64,000 bases of DNA from Halorhabdus sp. CBA1104 (GTDB lineage: Archaea > Halobacteriota > Halobacteria > Halobacteriales > Haloarculaceae): positions 2,294,001 through 2,358,000 of the forward strand of contig NZ_CP033878.1 of NCBI RefSeq assembly GCF_009690625.1, given 5' to 3'. The notes beneath the pieces are model-generated. The model was given only the letters and a program-made list of their open reading frames with translations. It was not told where the DNA came from and ran no database searches. Numbering within the stretch: position 1 is the first letter of the stretch; every line of letters starts with the position of its first letter. This document shows, piece after piece, positions 46,464-58,973 of the stretch. Both the position numbers and the translations under genes were made by a program.

Positions 46464-47516
46464 TCAGAGATCAACGCCGACTGCGTCTTCGACGCTATCG
46501 AATCCGTCCCGTTCGAGCAACGTCACCAAGCCGCGATTGATATCGCGGGCAATGGTCGGCCCGCGATAGACAAAGCCCGTGTAAACCTGCACCATGCTCG
46601 CGCCGGCCCTGATCTTCCGGTAGGCGTCGGCAGCCGTAAATACGCCACCGACGCCGACTACTGGGACGTCGGTCCGCTCGGCGACGAATCTGACCAGCTC
46701 GGTCGCTTGTCCTTCGAGTGGCTTTCCCGACAGTCCGCCCTCTTCGACGCGATCCGGGCTAGATAGGGTGTCGGGGCGATCCGTCGTCGTATTCGTCGCA
46801 ACGACCCCATCGAGGTCGTACTCCGCGACCAATTCGAGTGCGTCTTCGATCGCCCCTTCCGAGAGGTCGGGTGATAATTTGACCAAGAGTGGGCTCGCGC
46901 CGGCCTCGGTCAACGTCTCGAAGATATCTGCCATCGGCTCCCGGCTCTGTAACTCACGGAACCCTGGCGAGTTCGGACAGGAAACGTTGACGACGAAAAA
47001 GTCCCCGCCCGTTGCAACCTGCTCGTAGGTATACCGGTAGTCTTTGGCCGCCTCATCCAGTGGAACACCTTCGGACTTGCCGAGGTTCACACCCACGGGA
47101 TAGGCGACGTCTGTCTCGGCTAGACGTGGGCCAACGTCGTCCGCACCAGGATTGTTCAGTCCCATCCGGTTGACGATCGCTCTGTCCTCAACAAGTCTGA
47201 ACACGCGCGGGCGCGCGTTCCCCGCCTGTGCCTGGGCGGTGACGCCTCCCACTTCGACGTGTCCGAATCCCATCGATCGCAACGCGCCAGGAACCTCGGC
47301 TGTTTTGTCGAAGCCGGCAGCCACACCGACTGGGTTCGGAAAGTCACAGCCGAACGCCGAGACTGCCAGACGCTCGTCTTCGACGACAAATGATCGCTCA
47401 AGTAGTGTGGCAAGCGGTGTTCCCTCTACTACTCCCAGCCCCCTATGGGCGAGACTGTGTGCGGTTTCTGGTGACAGTTTGAACAACAGCGGCTTTGTGA
47501 TATCGTATACGCTCAT
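46464..47516 (-). CDS. pyrD: Dihydroorotate dehydrogenase, quinone-linked type with active-site Cys
   Basis: Oxidises dihydroorotate to orotate in pyrimidine synthesis. The 350-residue length, the N-terminal membrane-associating helices (ITKPLLFKLSPETAHSLAHR) and segments AAGFDKTAEV, NRMGLNNPG and VYTGFVYRGP are of class 2, which passes electrons to quinone. At the catalytic base the sequence reads VVNVSCPNSPGF with C180 where class 2 enzymes have Ser; Cys is the class 1 residue. Start at ATG 47516, 53 bases after the small AbrB gene, probably one operon. Confidence 0.93.
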   Translation of the reverse strand: MSVYDITKPLLFKLSPETAHSLAHRGLGVVEGTPLATLLERSFVVEDERLAVSAFGCDFPNPVGVAAGFDKTAEVPGALRSMGFGHVEVGGVTAQAQAGNARPRVFRLVEDRAIVNRMGLNNPGADDVGPRLAETDVAYPVGVNLGKSEGVPLDEAAKDYRYTYEQVATGGDFFVVNVSCPNSPGFRELQSREPMADIFETLTEAGASPLLVKLSPDLSEGAIEDALELVAEYDLDGVVATNTTTDRPDTLSSPDRVEEGGLSGKPLEGQATELVRFVAERTDVPVVGVGGVFTAADAYRKIRAGASMVQVYTGFVYRGPTIARDINRGLVTLLERDGFDSVEDAVGVDL

Positions 47517-47568
47517 TTGTGCTGGTCTCTTCTGCCTATTCTCCGGGTGTCGCCCTGACGATAGTGCA

Positions 47569-47766
47569 TCAGAATTCGTGCTCGACGTCGTCTGGGTTTG
47601 CTTGTTGTATAATGATCTTATTGTCTCGGACTCGGACAAAGACCTCGTCGCCGATTTCCATCCCGGCGACGGCCAACTCGTCTTCGTGGAGATTGATGTG
47701 GACGTTGTGATACTCGCCGTCCTCGTCTTTTGCGCCACTCGGGCTAAGCTTCTTCTTTCGCACCAT
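47569..47766 (-). CDS. Small AbrB/SpoVT-like DNA-binding protein
   Basis: A 65-residue protein with a lysine-rich N-terminus (MVRKKKLSPSGAK) and a beta-hairpin domain (NVHINLHEDELAVAGMEIGD, EVFVRVRDNKIIIQQA) like AbrB-type swapped-hairpin proteins. It is upstream of pyrD in the same direction and may regulate it. Minus-strand GCTTAAGTG near 47804-47812 could be its TATA, with a short leader. Confidence 0.75.
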   Translation of the reverse strand: MVRKKKLSPSGAKDEDGEYHNVHINLHEDELAVAGMEIGDEVFVRVRDNKIIIQQANPDDVEHEF

Positions 47767-47972
47767 CGCGGTATCTCACCCTGAGCATCGCCGGACCACA
47801 CACTTAAGCTTACCGTGCCTGGATCTCGGCATGCTGGGATACAGGAACGCTGCGCTCTGTTTAGCGCGCGCGCCAGTATTTCAGCCTATATTGCCTCGAT
47901 TTGTCCCGCATATCGCAAGGCCTCGGACCTCCACTTATATATTTTGTGCCGTCCCCCCTTCGATCCGGGGGT

Positions 47973-47982
47973 ATTTTTATAA
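47973..47982 (+). promoter_or_regulatory. TATA box of the MC1 gene
   Basis: TTTTTATAAT follows GGGGGTA and lies about 38-47 bases before ATG 48020, so the transcript would carry a leader of about a dozen bases. A second AT-rich element, ACTTATATATTTTG, lies at 47933-47946. Confidence 0.55.
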
Positions 47983-48019
47983 TGGGTCATGTGCTGGGTT
48001 GGCATGGAGCGTCGAAACC

Positions 48020-48331
48020 ATGGCACGTGATACGGACAAACGAAACTTCGCGCTACGCGAAGACGACGGTACCGAGTCAAGCGTCTTCTCGGGGGGCACC
48101 CCTCGACAAGCAGCTCTGAAAGCGGCACGTCGGCTCGAACCGGCACCGAGTGAAGACGAAGCTGACCCGGAGCCACTTCGGCTCCGCGAGAAAGGCACGA
48201 AGAAAGTCCACGTCTATGAAGGCTGGGCGTGGGAGGAATCTGCGCCAGACGACAAACCTGACTGGATGCCCGGTGATATCACCAAAGGCAACGTCTCGAA
48301 GCAGGGCGTCGAGCACCTCGACGAGATCTAA
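48020..48331 (+). CDS. MC1-type chromosomal protein
   Basis: A 103-residue architectural DNA-binding protein. It begins MARDTDKRNFALREDDGTES, then SVFSGGTPRQAALKAARRLEP and KKVHVYEGWAWEE, the classic MC1 fold that bends DNA sharply. The haloarchaeal acidic insert SEDEADPEP sits in the middle. It lies just before the rRNA promoters. The frame extends upstream, but the TATA at 47973 and family N-terminus fix the start. Confidence 0.93.
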   Translation: MARDTDKRNFALREDDGTESSVFSGGTPRQAALKAARRLEPAPSEDEADPEPLRLREKGTKKVHVYEGWAWEESAPDDKPDWMPGDITKGNVSKQGVEHLDEI

Positions 48332-48595
48332 CCTGGTCGGTTCACTTCTAGATTCCTTTCGGTAGTCCCACCACGAAGTCGATAGTCTCTCGGTCGCGCA
48401 CGTACTAGCCTCCAGTGCGCGGCATCCACTCGGCAGTGACCGACGTGCAATAAGCGCGGCATGAACTGTCGGCCTCCAGCCGCGCAGCATTCCCCCTCGA
48501 TATTCTGGCCTCCTCCAACACGGTTCTCTCTCTATACCCCATGTCAAGAGAAGACATGCCGAAACGCTTGTAATCGCATGACGTGGCGGGTCTCC
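48332..48595. other. Leader region before the rRNA promoters
   Basis: About 260 bases between MC1 and the first recognisable rRNA promoter. No gene is supported. A pyrimidine-rich run (TTCTCTCTCTATACC) near 48524-48538 and the inverted pair CATGTCAAGAG/AAGACATG at about 48540-48557 are the only visible structures; further rRNA promoters may hide here. Confidence 0.45.
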
Positions 48596-48618
48596 TTCGA
48601 CGGGCTTAAGTATTAACC
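48596..48618 (+). promoter_or_regulatory. rRNA promoter P1
   Basis: TTCGACGGGCTTAAGTATTA resembles the haloarchaeal rRNA promoter layout, a TTCGACGG-type upstream element followed by an A/T box (CTTAAGTATTAA). About 400 bases before the 16S start. Confidence 0.6.
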
Positions 48619-48694
48619 TCCCATCTGAAGAAATACGCAGCGACGAAGGGCGATCGGCGCCCCTCCGGTCGCGTCGTGCCACTCGCGTGGTGCG

Positions 48695-48740
48695 ATTCGA
48701 TCCGATGCCCTTAAGTGTAACAGGGCACTTCGGATTGAAT
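48695..48740 (+). promoter_or_regulatory. rRNA promoter P2 inside a long palindrome
   Basis: The box CCCTTAAGTGTAAC sits in the centre of an inverted repeat: ATTCGATCCGATGCCC on the left pairs with GGGCA-CT-TCGGATTGAAT on the right, with one mismatch. A closely similar sequence recurs in the 16S-23S spacer at 50671-50720, which supports a promoter rather than chance. Confidence 0.65.
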
Positions 48741-48903
48741 ACGAACGCGGCTCGGACGGGGCTTGATTTGCCCCGGTCGCGACGGACCATCCGAACGTCG
48801 GTTCGGGGCCAACTCGAAGGGTTTATGACCCTTCCTGGCCTACGATCTGGTCCGGAAGACATGAGGATTCCACCCCTGCGGTCCGCCGTATAGATGGGAT
48901 CTG

Positions 48904-48954
48904 ATGTTAGCCTTGGTAGTTCGGTGACACCCGACTGGGTGTCAGCGAACGTGC
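48904..48954 (+). other. 16S rRNA processing stem, 5' strand
   Basis: ATGTTAGCCTTGGTAGTTC and, after an interrupted stretch, CGAACGTGC pair with the complement at 50524-50574 downstream of 16S. The interruptions around the centre give the bulge-helix-bulge shape cut by the archaeal splicing endonuclease to release pre-16S. Confidence 0.8.
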
Positions 48955-48966
48955 TACGATAGCGAT

Positions 48967-49014
48967 CACACCCTTTTGGGTGTGTTCCCGCCTAACCCTC
49001 CCCATTATGGGGAG
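48967..49014 (+). other. Two tandem hairpins just before 16S rRNA
   Basis: CACACCC-TTTT-GGGTGTG (48967-48984) and CTCCCCA-TTA-TGGGGAG (48998-49014) are perfect seven-base stems; the second ends two bases before the mature 16S 5' end. They probably help 5' maturation or folding of the leader. Confidence 0.6.
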
Positions 49015-49016
49015 AC

Positions 49017-50488
<1,472 letters not shown>

Positions 50489-50523
50489 ACTGACCGGGAT
50501 CGGGGCGTTGCCCCGACCCACCT

Positions 50524-50574
50524 GCACGTTCGCCGACAGCCAGTCGGGCACCTATGAACTACCAAGGCTAACAT
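50524..50574 (+). other. 16S rRNA processing stem, 3' strand
   Basis: Complement of 48904-48954: GCACGTTCG on the 5' side and GAACTACCAAGGCTAACAT on the 3' side. Lies between 16S and tRNA(Ala). Confidence 0.8.
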
Positions 50575-50586
50575 TGTACGGCGGAA

Positions 50587-50658
50587 GGGCCCATAGCTCA
50601 GCGGTAGAGTGCCTCCTTTGCAAGGAGGATGCCCTGGGTTCAAATCCCAGTGGGTCCA
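50587..50658 (+). tRNA. tRNA-Ala (TGC) in the 16S-23S spacer
   Basis: A 72-base cloverleaf. Acceptor GGGCCCA pairs with TGGGTCC (one G-T), anticodon stem CCTCC-TTTGCAA-GGAGG gives anticodon TGC, T arm has GGTTCAAATCC. CCA is not encoded. Its place in the spacer is the standard archaeal arrangement. Confidence 0.97.
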
Positions 50659-50670
50659 TAGCTCGTGTCC

Positions 50671-50720
50671 GATCGAATCCGTGTCCCTTAAGTGTGGGAC
50701 GGCGCTTCGATTGGGTACGG
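50671..50720 (+). promoter_or_regulatory. Internal rRNA promoter P3 in the 16S-23S spacer
   Basis: GATCGAATCCGTGTCCCTTA, followed by AGTGTGGGACGGCGCTTCGA, repeats the P2 sequence with a few changes, including CCCTTAAGTGTG. It would allow extra transcription of 23S-5S independent of 16S. Confidence 0.6.
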
Positions 50721-50808
50721 ACGACCGATGCACCATCCCGCGTCAACGCGGGGATGGGAAGGGTTGATGCACGCACCGCCACCGACGGGCGTGTATATGA
50801 TACCGTGT

Positions 50809-50854
50809 GTACGTGCGATCCAGGCGTCCACTGGACGCGTTGCGTCGAGTTCAC
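50809..50854 (+). other. 23S rRNA processing stem, 5' strand
   Basis: GTACGTGCGATCCAG, CTGGACGCG and GCGTCGAGTTCAC pair with 53797-53842 (GTGAACGCGACGC, CGCGTCCAG, CTGGATCGCACGTAC). The offsets around the central helix make the bulge-helix-bulge site for pre-23S release. Confidence 0.8.
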
Positions 50855-50874
50855 ACTCGGCGCTTGAAGTGAAG

Positions 50875-53787
<2,913 letters not shown>

Positions 53788-53899
53788 ATACCGCATGTGA
53801 ACGCGACGCATCGCGTCCAGGCGCAAACTGGATCGCACGTACAACAGTATCGCATCAACCGATCGCTGGCCAAGCGCGGTTCGATTCCGCGGATCGGCG

Positions 53900-54021
53900 T
53901 TAAGGCGGCCATAGCGGCGGGGTCTACACCCGTACCCATTCCGAACACGGAAGTTAAGCCCGCCTGCGTTCCGGCGAGTACTGGAGTACGAGAGTCTCTG
54001 GGAAATCCGGTTCGCCGCCTC
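53900..54021 (+). rRNA. 5S ribosomal RNA
   Basis: About 122 bases: TTAAGGCGGCCATAGCGGCG at the start, ACCCGTACCCATTCCGAACA in loop B/C, and the closing complement GCCGCCTCC. It follows 23S by about 110 bases. Ends approximate. Confidence 0.95.
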
Positions 54022-54038
54022 CACTTATACCATATTCA

Positions 54039-54079
54039 ACCCATCCGAGAGAGACATCCTTCTCTCGGGTGGGTTTTTA
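54039..54079 (+). terminator. Terminator after 5S rRNA
   Basis: The hairpin ACCCATCCGAGAGA / TCTCTCGGGTGGGT with a short loop is followed by five T. It closes the rRNA transcript before tRNA(Cys), which has its own promoter. Confidence 0.75.
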
Positions 54080-54173
54080 TCGTTATGTAGTGCGCTTCAT
54101 TTACCGTGAGTGGCAACACTCTTGAAAAGCCGACAAAAATACTCTAAAGACCGGAGACAGGCTCTACAGGTAG

Positions 54174-54386
54174 TTATGCACCTTGTGGCGGCGACTCCGC
54201 GTTACCGATCGCGATGAAGAGGCTACCAGCAATCGTTAGCAATAGTGTGCCGAGGCCACCTGGGATGTCGCCGTTACTCAGCAGCCAGCTGGACAATCCT
54301 AGACTGGCCACGACTAAGACGGCGCCGATCGTGAGCAGATGCCATGTGCTGTCTTTCTGGGAGGCAGGTTGGTTAAGTGTCGACAT
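54174..54386 (-). CDS. Small membrane protein with two spans
   Basis: A 70-residue protein starting MSTLNQPASQKDSTWHLL with two hydrophobic stretches (about 17-36 and 43-62) and a short polar tail. The frame is open to 54458, but a minus-strand TATTTATC near 54434-54441 fits a transcript starting about 54410, so the ATG at 54386 is preferred. It is opposite to the rRNA operon and the tRNA. No family recognised. Confidence 0.6.
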   Translation of the reverse strand: MSTLNQPASQKDSTWHLLTIGAVLVVASLGLSSWLLSNGDIPGGLGTLLLTIAGSLFIAIGNAESPPQGA

Positions 54387-54582
54387 CTGCGTACAAGTAT
54401 CAGGAGGGCACGCAAGAACGTTTTTACATCTTGATAAATATGCGTAGATAGTATACAATTATTGGGTATTTGACTAGGCGGCGTATTGGGGTAATCTCCA
54501 TTTCAGTCGTTGGATCGTGACTCCGTTCTCGGCGGCCACCACTCGTAAAACATAAATCGACGGACTGGCGAGTGTCTATTGT

Positions 54583-54658
54583 GCCAAGGTGGCAGAGTCC
54601 GGCCTAACGCAGCGGCCTGCAGAGCCGCCCATCGCCGGTTCAAATCCGGCCCTTGGCT
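54583..54658 (+). tRNA. tRNA-Cys (GCA)
   Basis: A 76-base cloverleaf: acceptor GCCAAGG with CCTTGGC, discriminator T, anticodon loop CCTGCAG (anticodon GCA), T arm CCGGTTCAAATCCGG. CCA not encoded. TATA-like AAAACATAAATC at 54547-54558 lies 25-36 bases upstream, so it is transcribed separately from the rRNA operon. The DNA after it becomes AT-richer and accessory. Confidence 0.95.
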
Positions 54659-54935
54659 CTCACACTATACCCTAAAGCCAAAGACGACTATCCGTTAGTA
54701 TCCTCTTCGTCATTCTACAAACTATCAGAATATTGGGGTAGATTCCCCCTCTCATCTACATGTAGAGAATTAAATTGATAGAGTGTATGGCTTAGCACTC
54801 GCGCTCACGGCCCATCATATTCTCTGTTCAAATCTATCAAATAGCAATATGTGGGATTATCTTAGAATGACTTTGGCTCAGACAACACGGTAGGTAGCCG
54901 TGCCAGCCAGTAGTTAAGCCATTCCTCTACTAACT
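54659..54935. other. AT-rich junction between tRNA-Cys and the accessory genes
   Basis: About 277 bases with no gene seen. It holds a perfect 12-base palindrome TCTACATGTAGA (54755-54766) followed by AGAATTAAATTGATA. Base composition drops sharply relative to the rRNA side, as expected at the edge of transferred DNA. No integrase or copy of the tRNA 3' end was found in the window. Confidence 0.5.
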
Positions 54936-54941
54936 ATGGCT

Positions 54942-56035
54942 ATGGGATTGTTCAACCGGTTATTCGGTGGGGGGACGACTCAGGTTCAGATTCAAAAAAT
55001 AACCCCGGATCAGAACCGGATGTTGTGATAGACGACCCATTAGACGCAGATTTTGTCCATGGACAATTTCAGGGTGAACGAATTACGTTCTCGTCAGTAT
55101 CCTCGCCAAATGGCAACTGGAGATGCCTGTATGGTCGAACTGCAGCAAATCTAGGTACTCCAGTTGTCTTGATAAATGAGAATGAAGAGGTTCAACACGC
55201 CTTTGCTGTGACTCGGGCACAAGACGTTAGGATTGCAAACGATGGTCACGTTGCTGTTACTGATATTGGAGATCCCGATGACCAAGACCTCAGTGGAACA
55301 TTTAATGTCGTCGCTCCTGCTGGCACTCCTGTAATTGAATACGAGTTTGATGCGAACATTTGGGAGTGTTCGATTACCGAAAACGGACGATACGCTGCTA
55401 CAGCAACACACAATCCCGACAGGTCGGCATACATTTTTAATATCGAGTCCGGAGACCTCGTCACTAAATTTGAGACGCCAAATCTTAATGCTCCGACTCA
55501 GGAATTCGGGACAATTGACGGCGAGATAGTTCTGTATCTCCTAGACGGTGATGAGCGGTACCGAGCCATCGACCTTGATGGAAATACAGTCTGGAAGAGC
55601 AGAGACCTTCAGAAACAGGACCGTATTGACCAGTTATTGGATAGTAGCGAACGGGCTGATTTAGAGGAGGCTATTGATCTTCTTGAGGAGGTGTACGAAC
55701 TGTCCGACGATCAAAACAGAAAGAAATCGATTGCGAATCGATTAGCAGACACTCATTGGCGGCTGTCGAAGAACATTCGCAAGGATGAGGGTGATACTGA
55801 CGCATGGTGGTCTCACCTCAACCAGGCGAAACAGTACTACTACGAAATTGTGTCCTGGTACGATGGCAAGAAAGGGGTCGCCAAAGTCGAGCGGAAACAG
55901 GCGAAATACCACCTGAAAGAAGGAAATGAGGAGGCTGCGCTCCAACTTTTAGAGAGTATCTCTGAACTCGAAGACGAGTACGATGTTCAGCTACTCACCG
56001 ATGCGGACAAGAAGAAAATAGAGAACCTTTCTTAG
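54942..56035 (+). CDS. Propeller-plus-helical-repeat protein of unknown function, one frameshift
   Basis: The body (from 55025) has WD-like beta strands (DVRIANDGHVAVTDIG, ENGRYAATATHNPDRSAYIF, EIVLYLLDGDERYRAIDLDG) and, from about residue 210, TPR-like helices (ADLEEAIDLLEEVYELSDDQ, EGNEEAALQLLESI). A start MGLFNRLFGGG at 54942 (or MAM at 54936) is cut off by a frame break on the G run 54969-54974; adding one G gives MGLFNRLFGGGDDSGSDS leading straight into the main frame, 364 residues. Without repair, GTG 55025 would start a 336-residue protein. The codon use is AT-richer than in the left part of the window. I do not recognise the family; a scaffold role is possible. Confidence 0.65.
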
Positions 56036-56078
56036 TTCCCTGATTCCACTCTACAGGTGTTCCAACAGAGCCACTGGC

Positions 56079-58973
56079 TTAGTTGCCAGACATGGATTGC
56101 ATACCGCCTTCGCGAACAATCGACTGCAACTCCTCAAGTGAGAGCGGTTCAATCTGTTCCCGTATTCCATCAGTTGTATAGAACAGACTCGTCGTGACGT
56201 CTTTCTCGGCGAACCACTCAGAGAGGACGTGATAGTATACACTGAGTTGCTTTCGATACTCCGGCTGTGCGTGTCGCGTACTGTCCGTCTTGTAGTCGAT
56301 GATGTCAACCCGATCAGCGGTGACGTGAACAAGATCGACGATTCCAGAGATAGTTATCCGCTGGTCTTCGACCTCAATCGGGAGCGTAACCGGTTCTTCA
56401 ACGTGCAACTCGCCCGGCAGGTCGTCGACGAACTCAACGACCCGTTGCTCGTGGGGATTCGACGGCGTGACGTCATCCTCCAGTGCGTATGCCTCGGCGA
56501 AATCGTGGACTCGTGACCCGAAGTCCACTCCTCGAGTCTCTGGTTCAGTCTCGGGACTGGATTCCATCCGCTCACCGATCTCTTCGAAGACTGTCTCGTC
56601 CATTAGCGAATGCGGCGTATGACCGATCGGTCCATCCGGCGTGGTTACTGCGAACGGTAGCTCCGCATCAGCGCTCCCGTCGCGATCAAGTCCTTCGACA
56701 GTCACATCGATTTCTTCGACAGCGACTGGCAGCTCTTCGATGAACGTGTTTGGCTCCTCTCCAGCCGCGAATACGACGTGATTCTCCGCGCGCGTAACCG
56801 CGACATAGAGTAACCGGCGTTCCTCGTCATACTCTTGAGGCAGACACCGTCGAAGGACGTCATGCCGCCAGTTGTCGTAGATGTGAGGATAGACACGTTC
56901 CTCTGAGTAGAGTTTTCGCTGTCGGAGGCCAACCGGGTCTTGATACTGGATGACGCTTGAACCACCAGCGCGTGGCGGGAAACTTCCCTCGTTCATGTTC
57001 GCCAGAATGACGATCGGATATTCGAGCCCCTTGGCCGTGTGAATCGTCTGGACGGTCACCGCGTTATCGCCCGCGTTTGCGCGGACGTCAACCGTACTCC
57101 CGTTCTCGATGCCACGCTCGATGAACTGGATCAACTCACCGCGAGTGACCGTCGTCGAATCGTAGACTGACTGGGTCGTGTGGAGAAGGACATCTCCCGT
57201 ATCGCCCGTGAATCCGTAGCGATCAAGGACTCGACGTGCAACTGCGCCGACTGACTCCAATCCACGAAGCTCATCACGGAACGCAACCGGATCCGGCGGA
57301 TACGCCTCTGTCTCCAGCATATGCTCGATCTCGTCGAACGTATACCCAATCCGTTCGAGAACGACCCCCCAGCCGCGGTCGGCATCCGACTCGAGAATTC
57401 GGAGCCACGCGAGCAACAGTTTGGCCGGATCGGTCCGGAAAAGTTCGATTCCGCCATCGTAGGCCATCGGGAAATCGTACTCGTCAGCGACGTCAAGCAG
57501 TTCCCGACCGTAATCCCGTGTCCGAGTGAACACGGCGATATCACGGTATTCCGGTGGGCGCGGATTGCCGTCCTCGTCCTCAACGGCGTAGTCGTCATTG
57601 CCGACGATATCCTGAACCGTCGAGAGTACGGCCTCGTGTTCGTCCCCATGCTGGATGCCCTCGATGACCGTGTTGTCGAAAGCAGCGTTCGAGGACAGTT
57701 CGACGACATCGTCGAGAGTGGTATCGACATCCTCACCGCTTGAGGCCGGCGTTACGATGGCCTGCTCGGAGAGGTCGATGATCGACTCCGTCGACCGATA
57801 ATTCTCCTGGAGTTCGATCCGAGTTAGATCACCCGTGTCGAAATCAATCCGGTCGGCATCGCTGTTGAGGTCTGCCGTGAATCGTTCCAGCCGGTCCTCG
57901 AAGTCGAGAATGTTCTGAACGTCCGCGTACTGGAAGGAGTAGATACTCTGTTTCCAGTCCCCGACTGCACAGAAGTTGTCCGTCCCGGACAGCAGCAGCG
58001 CGAGTTTGAACTGTATCTCGCTGGTGTCCTGGAACTCGTCAACCATGACGTACTCGAACTGTGCCGTCTGTCGGACGCGCTGATCCTCACAGAGCAGCAC
58101 GAACGCGAACAACTGGAGGAATCCGAAGTTGAGAGAGTTGCGACCCAATGCGAATTGGAGATACTCGATGTAGACGTCGTGAACGAACGCTTTGAGATCC
58201 TCACGCTCTTCGTAGAAGACGTCACTCGCCACATCATCGTCTAGCTGTTTCGTACCGCGGCCGCCCCGTAATTCGGACTTCGATGGCGCGTCCGAAAGAT
58301 AGGTCTTGTTCCGTCCGAAGCGGCTCAAGTCGTCGCGTAGCTCTGACTGCTTCCGACCGTCGTTCCGGGGCTGGTTGACTGCGTCGAACCGCTCCTTGAA
58401 CGCCTCGAAGTCCCCGTCGAGATGCGACTCGCCGTCTCGATACCACCCGTCGACAGTCGGGAAGATACCTTTCGACGCGAGTTCCTTGATCAGTTCGAGT
58501 AGCTCGTCCTGCTCTGAGAGTACCCGGTAGAACTCCGTGTATTCCGGATAATCGTCGCGGAATCCGCTGAAGAACTCCCGGAATCGTTCAGCTTCGATCA
58601 GCTCATCGTCGATAATCTGCGTCGAGCCGGTTATCCGTTCGTCCAGACCGAGATGTGTCGGAGCAGCGTAGCCGTGTTCTCTAAGGATATCGTGGCAATG
58701 GGAATGGAACGTCTGGATCGGGGCGTCGGCCAGTTCTCGCAGCCCATACGAACTGTGGTCGACGATCCGTTCTTTCATCTCTGCTGCGGCGCTCCGCGTG
58801 AAGGTCATCAGTAGGATGTCTTCGGGTTCGACATCGGGCTGGTCAACGATCGTCCCGTATCGACGGGTAATGGCGAACGTCTTGCCCGTTCCAGGACCGG
58901 CATCGACTAGGTACAACCCCTCTGTACCCTCGATGAGATCCTTTTGTCTATCGTTCGGTGACGGCTCAGTCAT
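56079..58973 (-). CDS. AddA/RecB-like helicase-nuclease
   Basis: A 964-residue superfamily 1 helicase fused to a nuclease. Q-motif NDRQKDLIEG, Walker A DAGPGTGKT (24-32), motif Ia TFTRSAAAEM, motif II VMVDEFQDTS, motif V VQTIHTAKGLEYPIVI, and motif VI LLYVAVTRAENH are all intact. The C-terminal PD-(D/E)XK domain shows FGSRVHDFAEAY, GIVDLVH and the catalytic VDIIDYKTDS. It overlaps the preceding gene by eight bases, so the two are translated together as in addBA operons. Works on DNA ends: repair, recombination, or degradation of foreign DNA. Confidence 0.92.
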   Translation of the reverse strand: MTEPSPNDRQKDLIEGTEGLYLVDAGPGTGKTFAITRRYGTIVDQPDVEPEDILLMTFTRSAAAEMKERIVDHSSYGLRELADAPIQTFHSHCHDILREHGYAAPTHLGLDERITGSTQIIDDELIEAERFREFFSGFRDDYPEYTEFYRVLSEQDELLELIKELASKGIFPTVDGWYRDGESHLDGDFEAFKERFDAVNQPRNDGRKQSELRDDLSRFGRNKTYLSDAPSKSELRGGRGTKQLDDDVASDVFYEEREDLKAFVHDVYIEYLQFALGRNSLNFGFLQLFAFVLLCEDQRVRQTAQFEYVMVDEFQDTSEIQFKLALLLSGTDNFCAVGDWKQSIYSFQYADVQNILDFEDRLERFTADLNSDADRIDFDTGDLTRIELQENYRSTESIIDLSEQAIVTPASSGEDVDTTLDDVVELSSNAAFDNTVIEGIQHGDEHEAVLSTVQDIVGNDDYAVEDEDGNPRPPEYRDIAVFTRTRDYGRELLDVADEYDFPMAYDGGIELFRTDPAKLLLAWLRILESDADRGWGVVLERIGYTFDEIEHMLETEAYPPDPVAFRDELRGLESVGAVARRVLDRYGFTGDTGDVLLHTTQSVYDSTTVTRGELIQFIERGIENGSTVDVRANAGDNAVTVQTIHTAKGLEYPIVILANMNEGSFPPRAGGSSVIQYQDPVGLRQRKLYSEERVYPHIYDNWRHDVLRRCLPQEYDEERRLLYVAVTRAENHVVFAAGEEPNTFIEELPVAVEEIDVTVEGLDRDGSADAELPFAVTTPDGPIGHTPHSLMDETVFEEIGERMESSPETEPETRGVDFGSRVHDFAEAYALEDDVTPSNPHEQRVVEFVDDLPGELHVEEPVTLPIEVEDQRITISGIVDLVHVTADRVDIIDYKTDSTRHAQPEYRKQLSVYYHVLSEWFAEKDVTTSLFYTTDGIREQIEPLSLEELQSIVREGGMQSMSGN

